DNA of 64,000 nt from NCBI RefSeq assembly GCF_030014955.1, contig NZ_JAGRPV010000001.1:7837501-7901500 (forward strand), in the 5' to 3' direction. Position numbers and translations under genes: made by a program. The DNA is from Cohnella hashimotonis (GTDB lineage: Bacteria > Bacillota > Bacilli > Paenibacillales > Paenibacillaceae). Below are positions 1-12,265 of the stretch, piece after piece (position 1 is the stretch's first letter; each line of letters starts with the position of its first letter). The notes beneath the pieces were generated by a model. That model was not told where the DNA came from. It ran no database searches and saw nothing but the letters and a program-made list of their open reading frames with translations.

Positions 1-708
<708 letters not shown>

Positions 709-869
709 GGTAGTTCGACTTGCTCATGATAAAGCTGGTATAACTTTTGCTTCCGCCCCGAAAGGCTTCAGCGTCCGTTTGTTTTAACGCTCGATGTTCA
801 GTTTTCAAGGAGCAATCTTGTCTTCGCTCTCGGCCTCTTGCTCGGCGGCCTCTCAGCGGCGACTTGAAT

Positions 870-899
870 AATATATCACAGGCGCCTGGGCGATTGCAA
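870..899 (-). promoter_or_regulatory. rrn promoter upstream of 16S
   Basis: On the minus strand a TTGCAA -35 (plus 894-899) and a TATATT -10 (plus 870-875) are separated by 18 bases, about 160 bases upstream of the 16S start. The leader between them and the gene contains the CTTGAAAACTGAAC stretch often found ahead of Bacilli 16S genes. The gap 709-1043 therefore holds the rrn leader and promoter and the terminator of the next gene. I see no coding sequence in it. Confidence 0.6.
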
Positions 900-995
900 G
901 CATAATTTGAATAAATCTTTATCGGAATTTTGTGCCACTGTCTTTCCTTCAAACATCGCGATCCATAGGCTATGAATGACGCCTGTATAAATAGA

Positions 996-1028
996 AAGAG
1001 ACCGGACGTCTCTCCTGTCCGATCTCTT
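996..1028 (-). terminator. Intrinsic terminator of the HD-GYP gene
   Basis: AAGAGACCGGAC (996-1007) and GTCCGATCTCTT (1017-1028) form a 12-bp stem just past the stop codon. On the minus strand it is followed by a moderately T-rich tail (TTTCTATTT). Confidence 0.7.
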
Positions 1029-1043
1029 CCCTTATCTAATGCC

Positions 1044-2102
1044 TTAGGATGAATATACCGCGGTGATAAAGAGATTGCGATCCTTGGCGAGGTTCACAAT
1101 GTCACCGAAGATCGACACCATGGGCCGCGTCGGGTTCGCCCTGTCGGTGAACACGATCTCCCCGACACGATTGTCGTTCAACTGCACCAGCATGCCGTTG
1201 TAGAACTGCGTGTTGCGTTCAATAAAGCACTGGATCATCAAAGGATCCAGCTTCCCGAACGCTTCCTTCTGCAGCTGCTCGAGCACGATATACGGCGACT
1301 GGGCCGTACGGTACGCACGAGCGGACGTCATCGCATGGTACATGTCCGCAATCGCTATGATCTTCGCATACGGGTGAATTTTGTCCCCCGTCGCCTTCAT
1401 CGGGTAGCCGCTGCCATCGATTCGCTCGTGATGCTGCAGCGCAGTCAGGATAATCCCCTGGTTAAGCGACGTGACGCCCTCGAGCAGCTTGTAGCCATAG
1501 ACGGTATGCTGGCGCATCTCGGTCAGCTCGTCGGTCGTAAGACGTCCCGGCTTGCGCAGGATCGTAGAGTCGATACGCGTGTTTCCTATATCGTGCAGCA
1601 GCCCCGACAGCGCCACCGCTACCCAGTCCTTCTCCGGCAGCTTCATCCACTTGGCGAGCTGGTAGCCCGTGAGCGCCGTCAATACGCTGCCGCGGATCCA
1701 AGGCTCCGCAGCAGGATCGTAAGGCGGAACGAACGTGAGCACATGATATTCGTCGATATGATCGAGCAGATCCTTAAGTCCGCCGCGGATCTCGAAGATC
1801 GGCAGCTTCTGTCCCGGACCCATCATCTGAAACGTATGCTTCAGCAGCCTCTCCATCTTCAGAAAGTTCTGATGGAGCGAGGAGAGCGGCATCGATTTGT
1901 CTTCCTCCACCTCTAGCAGGTCGGACTGCTCGAGTCCCGCTCTCTTAATGTCCGCATCCGGGATGAGGTACGCCTGCAGAATCTCAAGATCGCGCGCGCT
2001 GAGCGTACGGCCCTCCGGAAACAGCATATTGCCGAATGACGTCTGCACTTCGCGCAGCAATAGATCTCCCGTCTGTACTTGCGATATCGGCAGCACAGCC
2101 AC
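1044..2102 (-). CDS. HD-GYP domain protein (degenerate first metal ligand?)
   Basis: A 352-residue protein with an N-terminal region of about 130 residues and a C-terminal HD-GYP domain, the family that hydrolyses cyclic-di-GMP. HDIGN (about 170-174), HHERIDGSGYP (about 224-234) and a following IADMYHAMTS helix are clear. The first metal-ligand His, normally in an H-S-x-x-V helix before the HD, seems to be Gly138 (RGSV), so activity is uncertain. The start is GTG at 2102 behind GGGGAGG. It lies 28 bases downstream of gyrA on the same strand and may be co-transcribed with it. This place next to gyrA is typical of Paenibacillaceae as I recall. The function is inferred from the domain only. Confidence 0.9.
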   Translation of the reverse strand: MAVLPISQVQTGDLLLREVQTSFGNMLFPEGRTLSARDLEILQAYLIPDADIKRAGLEQSDLLEVEEDKSMPLSSLHQNFLKMERLLKHTFQMMGPGQKLPIFEIRGGLKDLLDHIDEYHVLTFVPPYDPAAEPWIRGSVLTALTGYQLAKWMKLPEKDWVAVALSGLLHDIGNTRIDSTILRKPGRLTTDELTEMRQHTVYGYKLLEGVTSLNQGIILTALQHHERIDGSGYPMKATGDKIHPYAKIIAIADMYHAMTSARAYRTAQSPYIVLEQLQKEAFGKLDPLMIQCFIERNTQFYNGMLVQLNDNRVGEIVFTDRANPTRPMVSIFGDIVNLAKDRNLFITAVYSS

Positions 2103-2130
2103 GACGTTTACCTCCCCTGAAATGCGTTCC

Positions 2131-4644
2131 TTATTCTGCGCCTTCCGCGCCTTCGGTATCGGAGCTTACTGCACCTTCGGTGTCGGCGCCTTCCGATTCT
2201 TCGGCATCTTCGTCTTCGTCTTCATTGCGAGGCGCCCTGGCGACCGTCGCCACCGCGTCCTCGTCCTTGATATTGATCAGCTTGACGCCTTGGGTGATCC
2301 GGCCCATCGTGTTGATCGTGGACATGCTCATCCGGATCAGCGTGCCGCCCGACGTCATGATCATCAAGTCTTCTTCGTCCTGGACGACCTTCAGGCTGAC
2401 GATCGCGCCGTTCTTGTCGGTGACGTTCAGCGTCTTGATGCCCTTGCCGCCGCGCGTCTGCGTGCGGTACTCGCTCAGATGCGTCCGCTTGCCGTAGCCC
2501 TTGGAAGTGACGATGAGCACGGTCTGCTCCGGATCGACGATATCCATGTCGATGACCTCGTCGCCTTCATCCAGCTGAATCCCCTTCACGCCGGTCGAAG
2601 AACGCCCCATCGAGCGTACATCTTCTTCGGAGAAACGAATCGACATACCTTGTGCCGTGCCCATAACGACCTCTCGGCTGCCGTCGGTCAGCTTGACGCC
2701 GATCAGATCGTCGTCCTCGCGCAGCAAGATCGCGATCAGGCCGACCTTGCGGATGTTCGCATAATCGTCGAGCGGCGTCTTTTTCACGATACCGCACTTG
2801 GTCGCGAAGAACAGATATTGATTCGGCTCGAACGATTCGACCGGGATGACCGCGTTGATCGTCTCGCCCTGTTCGATCTGAATCAGGTTGATGATCGGCG
2901 TGCCCCGCGCAGTCCGGCTCAGATCCGGAATCTCGTATGCCTTGAGGCGGAATACGCGTCCCTTGTTCGTGAAGAACAAGAGGAACTGATGCGTATTGGA
3001 AACGAAGAGCCGCTCGATAAAGTCGTCGTCCTTCGTATCCATGCCCACGACCCCTCGGCCGCCGCGCCGCTGGCTGCGGTACGTGGTGACCGGCAGACGC
3101 TTGACGTAGCCCGAATGCGTCATTGAGATGATGACGTCCTCGCGCGGTATCAGATCTTCGTCGAGAATCTCCTCGTCGCTCGTCGTAATCTCCGTGCGGC
3201 GGTCGTCGCCGAACCTCTGCTTGATCTCTTCAAGTTCGTCGTGGATGATCTCAAGCACGAGTCCCTCATCGGCCAGAATCGCTTGGTACTCGGCGATCTT
3301 GACCATGAGCTCCTGATACTCCTGCTCGATCTTCTCCCGCTCGAGTCCGGTGAGACGCTGCAGGCGCATCTCGAGAATGGCTTGGGCTTGATCGTGCGAC
3401 AGGCCGAAACGCGTCATCAGGCCTTCGCGTGCCTGCTCCGTCGTCTGCGAAGCGCGGATCAGCGCGATGACTTCGTCGAGATGGTCGAGCGCGATGCGCA
3501 AGCCCTCGAGAATGTGAGCGCGCGCCTGCGCCTTTTTCAGATCGTACTCGGTTCTGCGGCGTATGACTTCGATCTGGTGCTGTATATAGTAATGGAGCAC
3601 GTCGCGAAGGTTAAGCACCTTCGGCTCCTTGTTCACGATCGCGAGCATGTTGATACCGAATGTCGACTGCATGGCCGTCTGCTTGTACAGATTGTTCAGG
3701 ACGACGCTCGGATTGACGTCGCGGCGCAGCTCGATGACGATTCGCATGCCGTTGCGGTCGGATTCGTCGCGCAGATCGGTGATGCCCTCGATCCGCTTAT
3801 CCCGCACAAGCTCTGCGATCTTTTCTACGAGACGTGCCTTGACGACCTGGTAAGGCAGCTCATGGACGATGATCCGGGCTTTGCCGCCGTTCTCCTCGAT
3901 CTCGGCGCGGGCGCGCATCGTGACCGAACCGCGTCCCGTGCTGTAAGCCTGCCGGATGCCTTGGCGTCCAAGGATGAAGCCGGCGGTCGGGAAGTCGGGG
4001 CCGGTAATGTACTCCATGAGATCGAGCGCCGTCAGGTCCGGATTCTTGATCAGGGCCTGCGTCCCGTTGATGACCTCGGTTAAGTTGTGCGGCGGAATGT
4101 TGGTCGCCATGCCGACCGCGATACCCGTCGTTCCGTTGACCAGCAGGTTGGGGAACCGCGAAGGAAGTACGTCCGGTTCCTGCTCTTCTCCGTCATAGTT
4201 GGGAACGAAGTCGACTGTCTCTTTGTTGATGTCGCGCAGCATCTCCATTGCGATCTTGGACAGGCGCGATTCCGTGTAACGCATGGCTGCCGCCATGTCG
4301 CCGTCGATGGACCCGAAATTGCCGTGACCTTCAACCAACATATAGCGGAGCGAGAAATCCTGCGCCATCCGAACCATCGTCTGATAGATGGAGGAGTCGC
4401 CGTGCGGGTGATACTTACCCATGACGTCGCCGACGATACGCGCGGACTTCTTGAACGGCTTGTCCGGAGACATGCCGAGCTCCGACATCCCGTAAAGAAT
4501 GCGGCGAAGTACCGGCTTGAGCCCGTCTCTGACGTCGGGCAGCGCGCGGCTGACGATGATGCTCATTGCGTAATCCATGAACGATTCCCGCATCTCCACG
4601 CCGATATCCCGGTCGCGGAGGGGGGAACGCTGTTCTTCGGCCAT
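2131..4644 (-). CDS. gyrA: DNA gyrase subunit A
   Basis: An 837-residue GyrA, the breakage-reunion subunit that forms A2B2 with GyrB and supercoils DNA. The catalytic Tyr is Tyr123 ([10 protein letters not shown]) and the GyrA-box QRRGGRG lies in the C-terminal beta-pinwheel. The quinolone-determining region reads [12 protein letters not shown]: the first key Ser is present (Ser84), but the second key position, Asp or Glu in E. coli and B. subtilis, is Gln88. The C-terminus ends in a long acidic tail ([17 protein letters not shown] and on). ATG start behind AGGAGGATCAGC. It is separated from gyrB by a gene on the opposite strand, unlike the contiguous gyrBA of B. subtilis. Confidence 0.99.
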   Translation of the reverse strand: MAEEQRSPLRDRDIGVEMRESFMDYAMSIIVSRALPDVRDGLKPVLRRILYGMSELGMSPDKPFKKSARIVGDVMGKYHPHGDSSIYQTMVRMAQDFSLRYMLVEGHGNFGSIDGDMAAAMRYTESRLSKIAMEMLRDINKETVDFVPNYDGEEQEPDVLPSRFPNLLVNGTTGIAVGMATNIPPHNLTEVINGTQALIKNPDLTALDLMEYITGPDFPTAGFILGRQGIRQAYSTGRGSVTMRARAEIEENGGKARIIVHELPYQVVKARLVEKIAELVRDKRIEGITDLRDESDRNGMRIVIELRRDVNPSVVLNNLYKQTAMQSTFGINMLAIVNKEPKVLNLRDVLHYYIQHQIEVIRRRTEYDLKKAQARAHILEGLRIALDHLDEVIALIRASQTTEQAREGLMTRFGLSHDQAQAILEMRLQRLTGLEREKIEQEYQELMVKIAEYQAILADEGLVLEIIHDELEEIKQRFGDDRRTEITTSDEEILDEDLIPREDVIISMTHSGYVKRLPVTTYRSQRRGGRGVVGMDTKDDDFIERLFVSNTHQFLLFFTNKGRVFRLKAYEIPDLSRTARGTPIINLIQIEQGETINAVIPVESFEPNQYLFFATKCGIVKKTPLDDYANIRKVGLIAILLREDDDLIGVKLTDGSREVVMGTAQGMSIRFSEEDVRSMGRSSTGVKGIQLDEGDEVIDMDIVDPEQTVLIVTSKGYGKRTHLSEYRTQTRGGKGIKTLNVTDKNGAIVSLKVVQDEEDLMIMTSGGTLIRMSMSTINTMGRITQGVKLINIKDEDAVATVARAPRNEDEDEDAEESEGADTEGAVSSDTEGAEGAE

Positions 4645-4778
4645 GCTGATCCTCCTTCAATATCCCTGCACTATTGTCAAATCGCCATGGTCACCCACGG
4701 CAGAAGCGTCATACTCTAAAAAAGGATGAATGAAAACATTATACCATATTGATGACGCGAAAGGTGACGTGAACGCCG

Positions 4779-5591
4779 ATGCCGATCAGGCGGATCAGCA
4801 GCAAATGGGCGAAAACCGAAGCACTGCTGGCATCTGCGGAGCTGCGCGGTCTCGTGCCGAACACCAGGCCGTTCGAACGGGATACGGTCCGCGACATGCT
4901 GGGCGATTACGGCATGATCTACGTGAAGCCGGTGAACGGTACGTTCGGTAATGGCGTCATCCGTCTTGGCAGATCGGTTGATCCCGACGAAAGCTACACA
5001 CTCCAGGCCGGCGAGAAGCAGCTTTCCTTTCCAAGCTTCGACGAGATGTACGACGCGCTGCTGAAGTTGAAGCGGCCTCGTCCCTACTTGTCCCAACAGG
5101 GAATCGAGCTGCTCAAGCAGGATGGCCGCCGATTCGATTTTCGCGTGATGGTCCAAGTGAATCCGGCGGGGCAGTGGGAGACGACAGGCATCATCGGCAG
5201 ACTTGCCCATCCAAGAAAAATTGTAACCAACTACCACGCCGGCGGCACGCCGATGCCGATGGAGACGCTGATGAAGACGCATCTGGAAAAGGCGGGGCGA
5301 ACGATCCGCGGCTTCCGGACGGAGCTGTCCAGGCTAGGGGTGAACGTCGCTTCGGCGCTCGGCAAGCGTTTTCCGGGACTGAAAGAGATCGGCATCGACA
5401 TTGCGGTCGACACAGCGCTTAAGCCCTGGATTCTGGAGGTCAACACGCTGCCCGATCCTTATATCTTCATGCGGCTGCCCGATCGCACCGTATACCGCCG
5501 GATTCGCAAGTATGCCATAGCCTACGGACGATTCCGCCGCAGCGCCCGCGCTTCCGCGAAGTCCAAGCGTCGCAGCGCCGGCAGAAATTAA
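4779..5591 (+). CDS. YheC/YheD family ATP-grasp protein
   Basis: A 270-residue member of the YheC/YheD (endospore coat-associated) ATP-grasp family. It opens with the typical SKWAKTEALL motif, followed by MIYVKPVNGTFGNGV (nucleotide-binding lysine region), FDFRVMVQVN, and the metal-binding end IGIDIAVDT...WILEVNTLPDP. The C-terminus is strongly basic. Family members associate with the spore coat; their substrate is not established. It sits on the opposite strand between gyrA (divergent) and gyrB (convergent), so it runs against the replication fork. The ATG at 4779 has a weak site (AAAGGTGA, 11 bases away). There is no N-terminal YheC/D domain, so it is a short form. Confidence 0.85.
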   Translation: MPIRRISSKWAKTEALLASAELRGLVPNTRPFERDTVRDMLGDYGMIYVKPVNGTFGNGVIRLGRSVDPDESYTLQAGEKQLSFPSFDEMYDALLKLKRPRPYLSQQGIELLKQDGRRFDFRVMVQVNPAGQWETTGIIGRLAHPRKIVTNYHAGGTPMPMETLMKTHLEKAGRTIRGFRTELSRLGVNVASALGKRFPGLKEIGIDIAVDTALKPWILEVNTLPDPYIFMRLPDRTVYRRIRKYAIAYGRFRRSARASAKSKRRSAGRN

Positions 5592-5600
5592 ATGCGTTAT

Positions 5601-5642
5601 AAAAAAGCACCCGCTGAACGCATCGCTGCGCCCGGCGGGTGC
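5601..5642 (-). terminator. gyrB terminator
   Basis: GCACCCGC (5607-5614) and GCGGGTGC (5635-5642) pair. On the minus strand the hairpin is followed by six T, eight bases past the gyrB stop. It also lies just past the plus-strand YheC/YheD gene and may slow transcription from both sides. Confidence 0.8.
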
Positions 5643-5649
5643 CGAAGCT

Positions 5650-7602
<1,953 letters not shown>

Positions 7603-7851
7603 CTACAAATCGACCAGATGATGCGCCCGCTTCTTGAGGGTAGAAGACGATATGGGCGAATAATACACTCTCTCCTCGGTGACGACGATTGACTTGGGAT
7701 CCTCCTCGCCGATCGTCTCCACGATACGGTTTTTCCGGGCCTGCGCCACGAACTGCCTGGACAGCTTCGAGGACTGCTCGATCGAGATATCGAAGATCGC
7801 GACGAGCTGCGAAGTCCGGACGATTTTCTCCCCGCCCAGATGAATGTACAT
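7603..7851 (-). CDS. remB: Extracellular matrix regulator RemB (DUF370)
   Basis: An 82-residue DUF370 protein beginning MYIHLGGEKIVRTSQLVAIF, the conserved start of the RemA/RemB (YaaB) family. In B. subtilis RemB supports matrix-gene expression with RemA. The start at 7851 is chosen for the family N-terminus and for GGAGGG six bases upstream; longer frames add unrelated residues that would run into recF. Its place between recF and gyrB is the conserved one for yaaB. Confidence 0.93.
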   Translation of the reverse strand: MYIHLGGEKIVRTSQLVAIFDISIEQSSKLSRQFVAQARKNRIVETIGEEDPKSIVVTEERVYYSPISSSTLKKRAHHLVDL

Positions 7852-7876
7852 ATTGAGCCCCTCCACATTCCCTGCC

Positions 7877-8995
7877 TTAGGGCAGCACGGTACCGCCGCG
7901 TACATGATAGATAGCGGCATCCTTGAGCCTGCTCATATTAACGCTCTCCAGGCCCGTCGTGGTAATAAAAGTCTGCACGCGGTTCTGGAACGTCTCGATG
8001 AGCTGGGTCTGCCGCTCCTGATCAAGTTCGGACAAGACGTCGTCGAGGAGAAGCAGCGGATACTCCCCGATCTCTTCGCGCATAAGCTCCAGCTCCGCCA
8101 GCTTGAGCGACAGCGCCGCCGTCCGCTGCTGGCCCTGCGAGCCGAATGTCTGCACGTCCCTGCCGTTAATGGCAAACGCCAAATCGTCCCGATGCGGACC
8201 GATGAGCGTCGTGCCGCGGCGGAATTCCTGTTCCTTGCCTTGTGTTAACTTTAACATAAATTGTTGCAATAAAGAAGATTGATCTTGGGGCGAGGTCCCT
8301 TCCTCCGCGGCAAGAGAGGGCTTGTAGGCGACGGTCAGCGATTCCTTGTCTCCGGTGATGCCGGCGTGGATCTTCTCCGCCCAGCCTTGCAGCTTATGAA
8401 TAAAGTTTTGCCTTCTCTGCATCATTTTAACACCGGAGGAAGCTAATTGTTCGTTCCAAACGTCGAGCATCTCGGCGGAAGCCCTTGAGGCGTCCGTAGA
8501 CTTAAGGTAATTGTTGCGCTGCTGGAGGATTCGCTGATACTGCAGGGAGTCGTGCAGGTAGGCCGGATGCACCTGGCCGATCTCCATATCCATGAACCGG
8601 CGTCTGATGCCGGGAGCGCCCTTGACGATGTCGAGGTCCTCGGGGGCGAACAGCACGACGTTGACCGTGCCGACGAACGCGCTTAGCTTGCGCTGCTCGA
8701 GACCGTTTATTTTCGCCTTTTTGCCTTGCGCGGAGAGCTGGAGCTCCAGCGTGATCTTGCCGAGCTTGCGTTCGATCTCTGCTTCAATGCGAGCCGAGGG
8801 CTCGTTCCAGCCGATCAGCTCGCGGTCCTTGGAAGTACGATGCGACTTGGTCAGGGCGAGCACGTGGATGGCTTCCAGCAGGTTCGTCTTGCCCTGCGCG
8901 TTGGGACCGATGATGATATTGACGCCTGCGGCCGTCGCAAGCGACAGTTCGCCGTAGTTGCGGTAGCCATGCAGTGCGATCTTGTTCAGCTGCAT
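7877..8995 (-). CDS. recF: DNA replication and repair protein RecF
   Basis: A 372-residue SMC-like ATPase that helps load RecA at gaps. The Walker A is GPNAQGKTNLLEAI near the N-terminus, with an ABC-type signature and the LLLDDVLSELD Walker B toward the C-terminus. The ATG at 8995 (MQLNKIALHGYRNYGEL) has AGAGGAAG at a good distance and matches the family start. Residues upstream of it are not conserved in type. Gene order yaaA-recF-remB is standard for Bacilli. Confidence 0.97.
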   Translation of the reverse strand: MQLNKIALHGYRNYGELSLATAAGVNIIIGPNAQGKTNLLEAIHVLALTKSHRTSKDRELIGWNEPSARIEAEIERKLGKITLELQLSAQGKKAKINGLEQRKLSAFVGTVNVVLFAPEDLDIVKGAPGIRRRFMDMEIGQVHPAYLHDSLQYQRILQQRNNYLKSTDASRASAEMLDVWNEQLASSGVKMMQRRQNFIHKLQGWAEKIHAGITGDKESLTVAYKPSLAAEEGTSPQDQSSLLQQFMLKLTQGKEQEFRRGTTLIGPHRDDLAFAINGRDVQTFGSQGQQRTAALSLKLAELELMREEIGEYPLLLLDDVLSELDQERQTQLIETFQNRVQTFITTTGLESVNMSRLKDAAIYHVRGGTVLP

Positions 8996-9064
8996 GCGGG
9001 ACTTCCTCTCTGATCTGTCCGGCGGCGGCACTTGGGTTAAGCGTAAGCGGCCTGCCGGCGCAGA

Positions 9065-9283
9065 CTACGACTTGGCGCGGACGGCGAAGCTTCCGCAGCC
9101 AGCCACTTCGATGACGTCGCCGGGTCGCAGCTTGCGTCCGCGGCGGTTTTCTTTTTCACCGTTCACGAGCACTTCGGTCTCCTGCAGGAAATGCTTCACT
9201 TCGCCGCCGGAGCCGATGCAATCGCCCAGCTTGAGCAGCTGCTGAAGCTGGATATATTCGGTCGAGATCTCGATTTCTTTCAT
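9065..9283 (-). CDS. yaaA: S4-domain RNA-binding protein YaaA
   Basis: A 72-residue S4 domain protein (YaaA/RlbA type): EYIQLQQLLKLGDCIGSGGEVKHFL...VNGEKENRRGRKLRPGDVIE. This small gene lies between dnaN and recF in most Bacilli and is linked to ribosome or RNA binding; its exact role is not settled. It begins 10 bases past dnaN and ends about 70 bases before recF, consistent with one operon. Confidence 0.95.
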   Translation of the reverse strand: MKEIEISTEYIQLQQLLKLGDCIGSGGEVKHFLQETEVLVNGEKENRRGRKLRPGDVIEVAGCGSFAVRAKS

Positions 9284-9293
9284 GAGGCGCTCC

Positions 9294-10436
9294 TCAATTC
9301 GTCGTCCGGTAAGGGAGAATGAGATGCAGGCTGTTGTCGTGATCGCGCGGCTTGAAAATGATCGGGCTCATTGCGCCGTTGAAACCGATGTACAGCTGCT
9401 CGCTCTCTACGACCTTCAGTACGTCGAGCATGTATTTAGAGTTGAAGGCGATTCGCAGGGGCTCGCCGGTCAGATCCGTGGCGTCCAGATGCTCTTGTAC
9501 GCGTCCGAGCTCGGAGGAGCTGGAGTTGATCTCGATGTTGCCGTCATCCGTTGTCAAGAGGCGGACGATGTTCGTTTTTTCTTCCCGCGAGAGCAGGTAT
9601 GCGCGGTCGATCGCGTCGCTGAGCGATTTTGTGTTCAGGACGAGTTCTGTTTTGAACTGGCTCGGAATAATCTTGGAAGTGTCGGGATAAGCGCCGTCGA
9701 GCATCCGGGAAAAGAACAGCACTTCGCCGAGCTTGAACAGCACCTGATTGTCGGCGACGACGATGTCGACGAGGGTGTTCTGGTCGGGAATAATCTTCGA
9801 CAGTTCGTTAAGCGTCTTGCCCGAGATGACGACGCCGCTGAATTTGAGCGCAGGATCGGTGTCGATGCTGGTCTTGCAGGTGGCCAACCGATGACGGTCG
9901 GTTGCTACAAACTTGAACACGCCTTCCTGGAGACTCCAAAGCACGCCGGTCAGAATCGGGGTCGATTCGTTCGTCGTAACGGCGAATACCGTCTGGCGAA
10001 TCATGGACCGCAGCAAATCTCCGGGAATCGAAAAAACGCGGTCTTCTTCCAGTATTGGCAGAACGGGGAACTCCTCCGGATCGAGCCCGACGAGTTGGAT
10101 CTCGGTTGCGCCGGAATGAATTAGCGTCTGGAAGCGTTCGCCGACTTCAAGATTTACTTCCTCGTGCGGCAGCTTCTTGACGATTTCGACGAAAAACTTG
10201 GCGGGCAGCACGACGCTCCCCGGACGTTCCACTTTTACGACCGTCTTGCTTGCGGATTCGAGTGGAATAAAGTGCTGAATGGAAATATCGGTATCGCTGG
10301 CAGTCAGCGTCACGCCGCGATCGCTCACATCTATTTTAATACCGCTCAAAATCGGTATCGTGCTGCGTGCGGATACCGCCTTGGATACGTTTTGAACCGC
10401 TTCGTTTAACTCCGTGCGCAATATCGTCAATTTCAA
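9294..10436 (-). CDS. dnaN: DNA polymerase III beta sliding clamp
   Basis: A 380-residue processivity clamp with three repeats of the DNA-clamp fold, starting KLTILRTELNEAVQNVSKAV and ending in the conserved LILPYRTTN (MPMRL-like tail region). The start is a TTG at 10436 with GAGGTGAT upstream, giving the family N-terminus; the longer frame upstream lies in the origin region and is not conserved in type. The AT-rich side of the origin unwinding module overlaps its ribosome-binding region. Confidence 0.97.
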   Translation of the reverse strand: MKLTILRTELNEAVQNVSKAVSARSTIPILSGIKIDVSDRGVTLTASDTDISIQHFIPLESASKTVVKVERPGSVVLPAKFFVEIVKKLPHEEVNLEVGERFQTLIHSGATEIQLVGLDPEEFPVLPILEEDRVFSIPGDLLRSMIRQTVFAVTTNESTPILTGVLWSLQEGVFKFVATDRHRLATCKTSIDTDPALKFSGVVISGKTLNELSKIIPDQNTLVDIVVADNQVLFKLGEVLFFSRMLDGAYPDTSKIIPSQFKTELVLNTKSLSDAIDRAYLLSREEKTNIVRLLTTDDGNIEINSSSSELGRVQEHLDATDLTGEPLRIAFNSKYMLDVLKVVESEQLYIGFNGAMSPIIFKPRDHDNSLHLILPYRTTN

Positions 10437-10440
10437 CGGG

Positions 10441-10620
10441 ATCACCTCGTATATTCGCCTTAATGGTATGGTCTTAAAAGATAGTCGTAGTAGTAGGGGC
10501 CCTGAATATGTGGATAAGCCCAAAAAAGCCGAAAACGACAACCTATCCACATGTGTACGAGTTGTGCATAGGTTTTTTCGTTATTCACGTTTTAATATCG
10601 TCTTTTTTGTCCACAGGTGG
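10441..10620. other. oriC: oriC, dnaA-dnaN side: unwinding module and DnaA boxes
   Basis: A perfect DnaA box TGTGGATAA lies at 10509-10517, then a GC block GGGCCC (10497-10502), then five trinucleotides TAG TCG TAG TAG TAG (10482-10496), then AT-rich sequence toward dnaN. This order (DnaA box, GC cluster, DnaA-trio, AT-rich) is the basal unwinding system described for B. subtilis oriC. Further near-boxes are CTATCCACA (10543-10551), TTATTCACG (10581-10589) and TTGTCCACA (10607-10615). The assignment of the unwinding site is inference from this arrangement. Confidence 0.85.
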
Positions 10621-10636
10621 ATATCGGGATTCTCGT

Positions 10637-11989
10637 CTACGACAGGTTTTTAATCTTTTCCGTCAGGTTGCCGACGATCTTGTACAGCTCGGCGTCGACC
10701 TTCAGCTGCTGCGTGATCTTCTCGTGGGCGTGGATAACCGTCGTGTGGTCTCTTCCGCCGAAGTTGTCCCCGATCTTGGGCAGCGAATAATCCGTCAGCT
10801 CGCGGGACAGATACATCGCGATCTGCCGCGGAAAGGCCACTGCCTTCGTACGCTTGCGCGCTTTGAAATCCTCGAGCTTAAGCCCATAGAATTCGCCTAC
10901 GCGCTGCTGGATATCTTGAATGGTAATGAGGCGGTTGCGTCCGTTCGGCAAAATGTCCTTGAGCGCTTCGGCAGCCAGGTGCGTTGACACGTCCTGGTTC
11001 GTCAGCGACGAATAAGCGACGATTCGAATCAGGGCGCCCTCGAGCTCCCGGATGTTCGAATCGATCATGTTCGCAATATATACCATCGCTTCGTTGGGAA
11101 TATCCAGGTTCTCCGCCTTCGCCTTCTTGCGGAGAATCGCGATGCGCGTCTCAAGATCGGGCGGCTGGATGTCCGTGATCAGTCCCCATTCGAAGCGCGA
11201 GCGCAGGCGCTCCTCGAGCGTCGGGATCTCCTTGGGCGTGCGGTCGCTGGAGATAATGATCTGCTTGCTCTCTTCGTGCAGCGCGTTAAAGGTATGGAAA
11301 AACTCCTCTTGCGTACCGTCCTTGCCGGCGAGGAACTGGATATCGTCGATAAGAAGCACGTCGATGTTGCGATACTTGTTGCGGAAGCTCTCGCCGCGGT
11401 TGTCCCGGATCGCATTGATGAACTCGTTCGTGAACTTCTCCGACGATATGTAGAGTACCTTCGAAGACGGATTGTGCTCCAAAATATAATGTCCGATCGC
11501 ATGCATCAAGTGAGTCTTGCCTAGTCCTACGCCTCCATAGAGGAATAACGGATTGTATGCCTTGGCCGGCGCCTCCGCGACCGCAAGGGAAGCGGCATGC
11601 GCGAAGCGGTTGCCGGCGCCGATGACGAACGTATCGAAGGTGTACTTGGGATTGAGCAAATGTCCGATCGGTTCCTCGGGTCCCGCGTTCTTGACGACGG
11701 GCACGGCCGGGAACGGCGCGGGAGGCTCGGGCGACCGGAATTCCTCGATTGCGAACCTGACCTCCACCGGATGATCCAGATAGTCCGCCAACGTCGAAGA
11801 GACGAGCTTCTTGTACCTGTTCTCCAGCCATTCCGCCGCAAAGGTGGTGGGAGCGGTTACAACCACTGTCTCGTCATTAAGGAAGTTTGCTTTGGTGGCT
11901 TTGAACCACGTATCGTAACTCGGTTTGCTTAATTTTGTCTGGATGACCGACAAGACCTGTTGCCAGATCTCGTTCGTACGGCTGTCCAC
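10637..11989 (-). CDS. dnaA: Chromosomal replication initiator DnaA
   Basis: A 450-residue AAA+ initiator. Domain I spans about 1-85, followed by a short proline-rich linker ([13 protein letters not shown]). Domain III has Walker A GGVGLGKT (152-159), Walker B LLIDDIQF and the sensor and Arg-finger region [10 protein letters not shown]. Domain IV has the DnaA signature [15 protein letters not shown] that reads DnaA boxes. ATG behind AAAGGAGTGACTCC. It is flanked by origin sequences on both sides, as in B. subtilis, and clustered boxes over its upstream region suggest autoregulation. Confidence 0.99.
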   Translation of the reverse strand: MDSRTNEIWQQVLSVIQTKLSKPSYDTWFKATKANFLNDETVVVTAPTTFAAEWLENRYKKLVSSTLADYLDHPVEVRFAIEEFRSPEPPAPFPAVPVVKNAGPEEPIGHLLNPKYTFDTFVIGAGNRFAHAASLAVAEAPAKAYNPLFLYGGVGLGKTHLMHAIGHYILEHNPSSKVLYISSEKFTNEFINAIRDNRGESFRNKYRNIDVLLIDDIQFLAGKDGTQEEFFHTFNALHEESKQIIISSDRTPKEIPTLEERLRSRFEWGLITDIQPPDLETRIAILRKKAKAENLDIPNEAMVYIANMIDSNIRELEGALIRIVAYSSLTNQDVSTHLAAEALKDILPNGRNRLITIQDIQQRVGEFYGLKLEDFKARKRTKAVAFPRQIAMYLSRELTDYSLPKIGDNFGGRDHTTVIHAHEKITQQLKVDAELYKIVGNLTEKIKNLS

Positions 11990-12063
11990 ATGGAGTCACT
12001 CCTTTAACCCGTCAGGCGGACAAGAGGGAGGGCGGCGTGTCGAAGGATGTCCTTTGCAACAAG

Positions 12064-12265
12064 TTATCCACACAATTCCTCTTTATTCTTTATCGAGATG
12101 TCCATAAGAAGGGATTTTGTTCACAGATTTATACACAGGGTGTTAATAAAAAGAGGTTTAACAGCCGTTATCCACGTCGAATGGGTGAACTTATCATAGC
12201 AGATGAACCCGCTTAATTCAACGGAATTCGCCGTGTTATCCACAATTTCAATAACTTGTGGATGG
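12064..12265. other. oriC: oriC, upstream-of-dnaA DnaA-box cluster
   Basis: Perfect or near-perfect DnaA boxes lie at 12064-12072 (TTATCCACA), 12129-12137 (TTATACACA), 12168-12176 (TTATCCACG) and 12236-12244 (TTATCCACA), with a weaker reverse copy at 12257-12265. They lie between dnaA and rpmH, the position of the incA/incB part of the B. subtilis origin. The sequence from about 12290 to 12500 is AT-richer than its surroundings and encodes nothing I can support. The gap 11990-12566 is therefore origin plus the rpmH promoter region. Confidence 0.9.
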
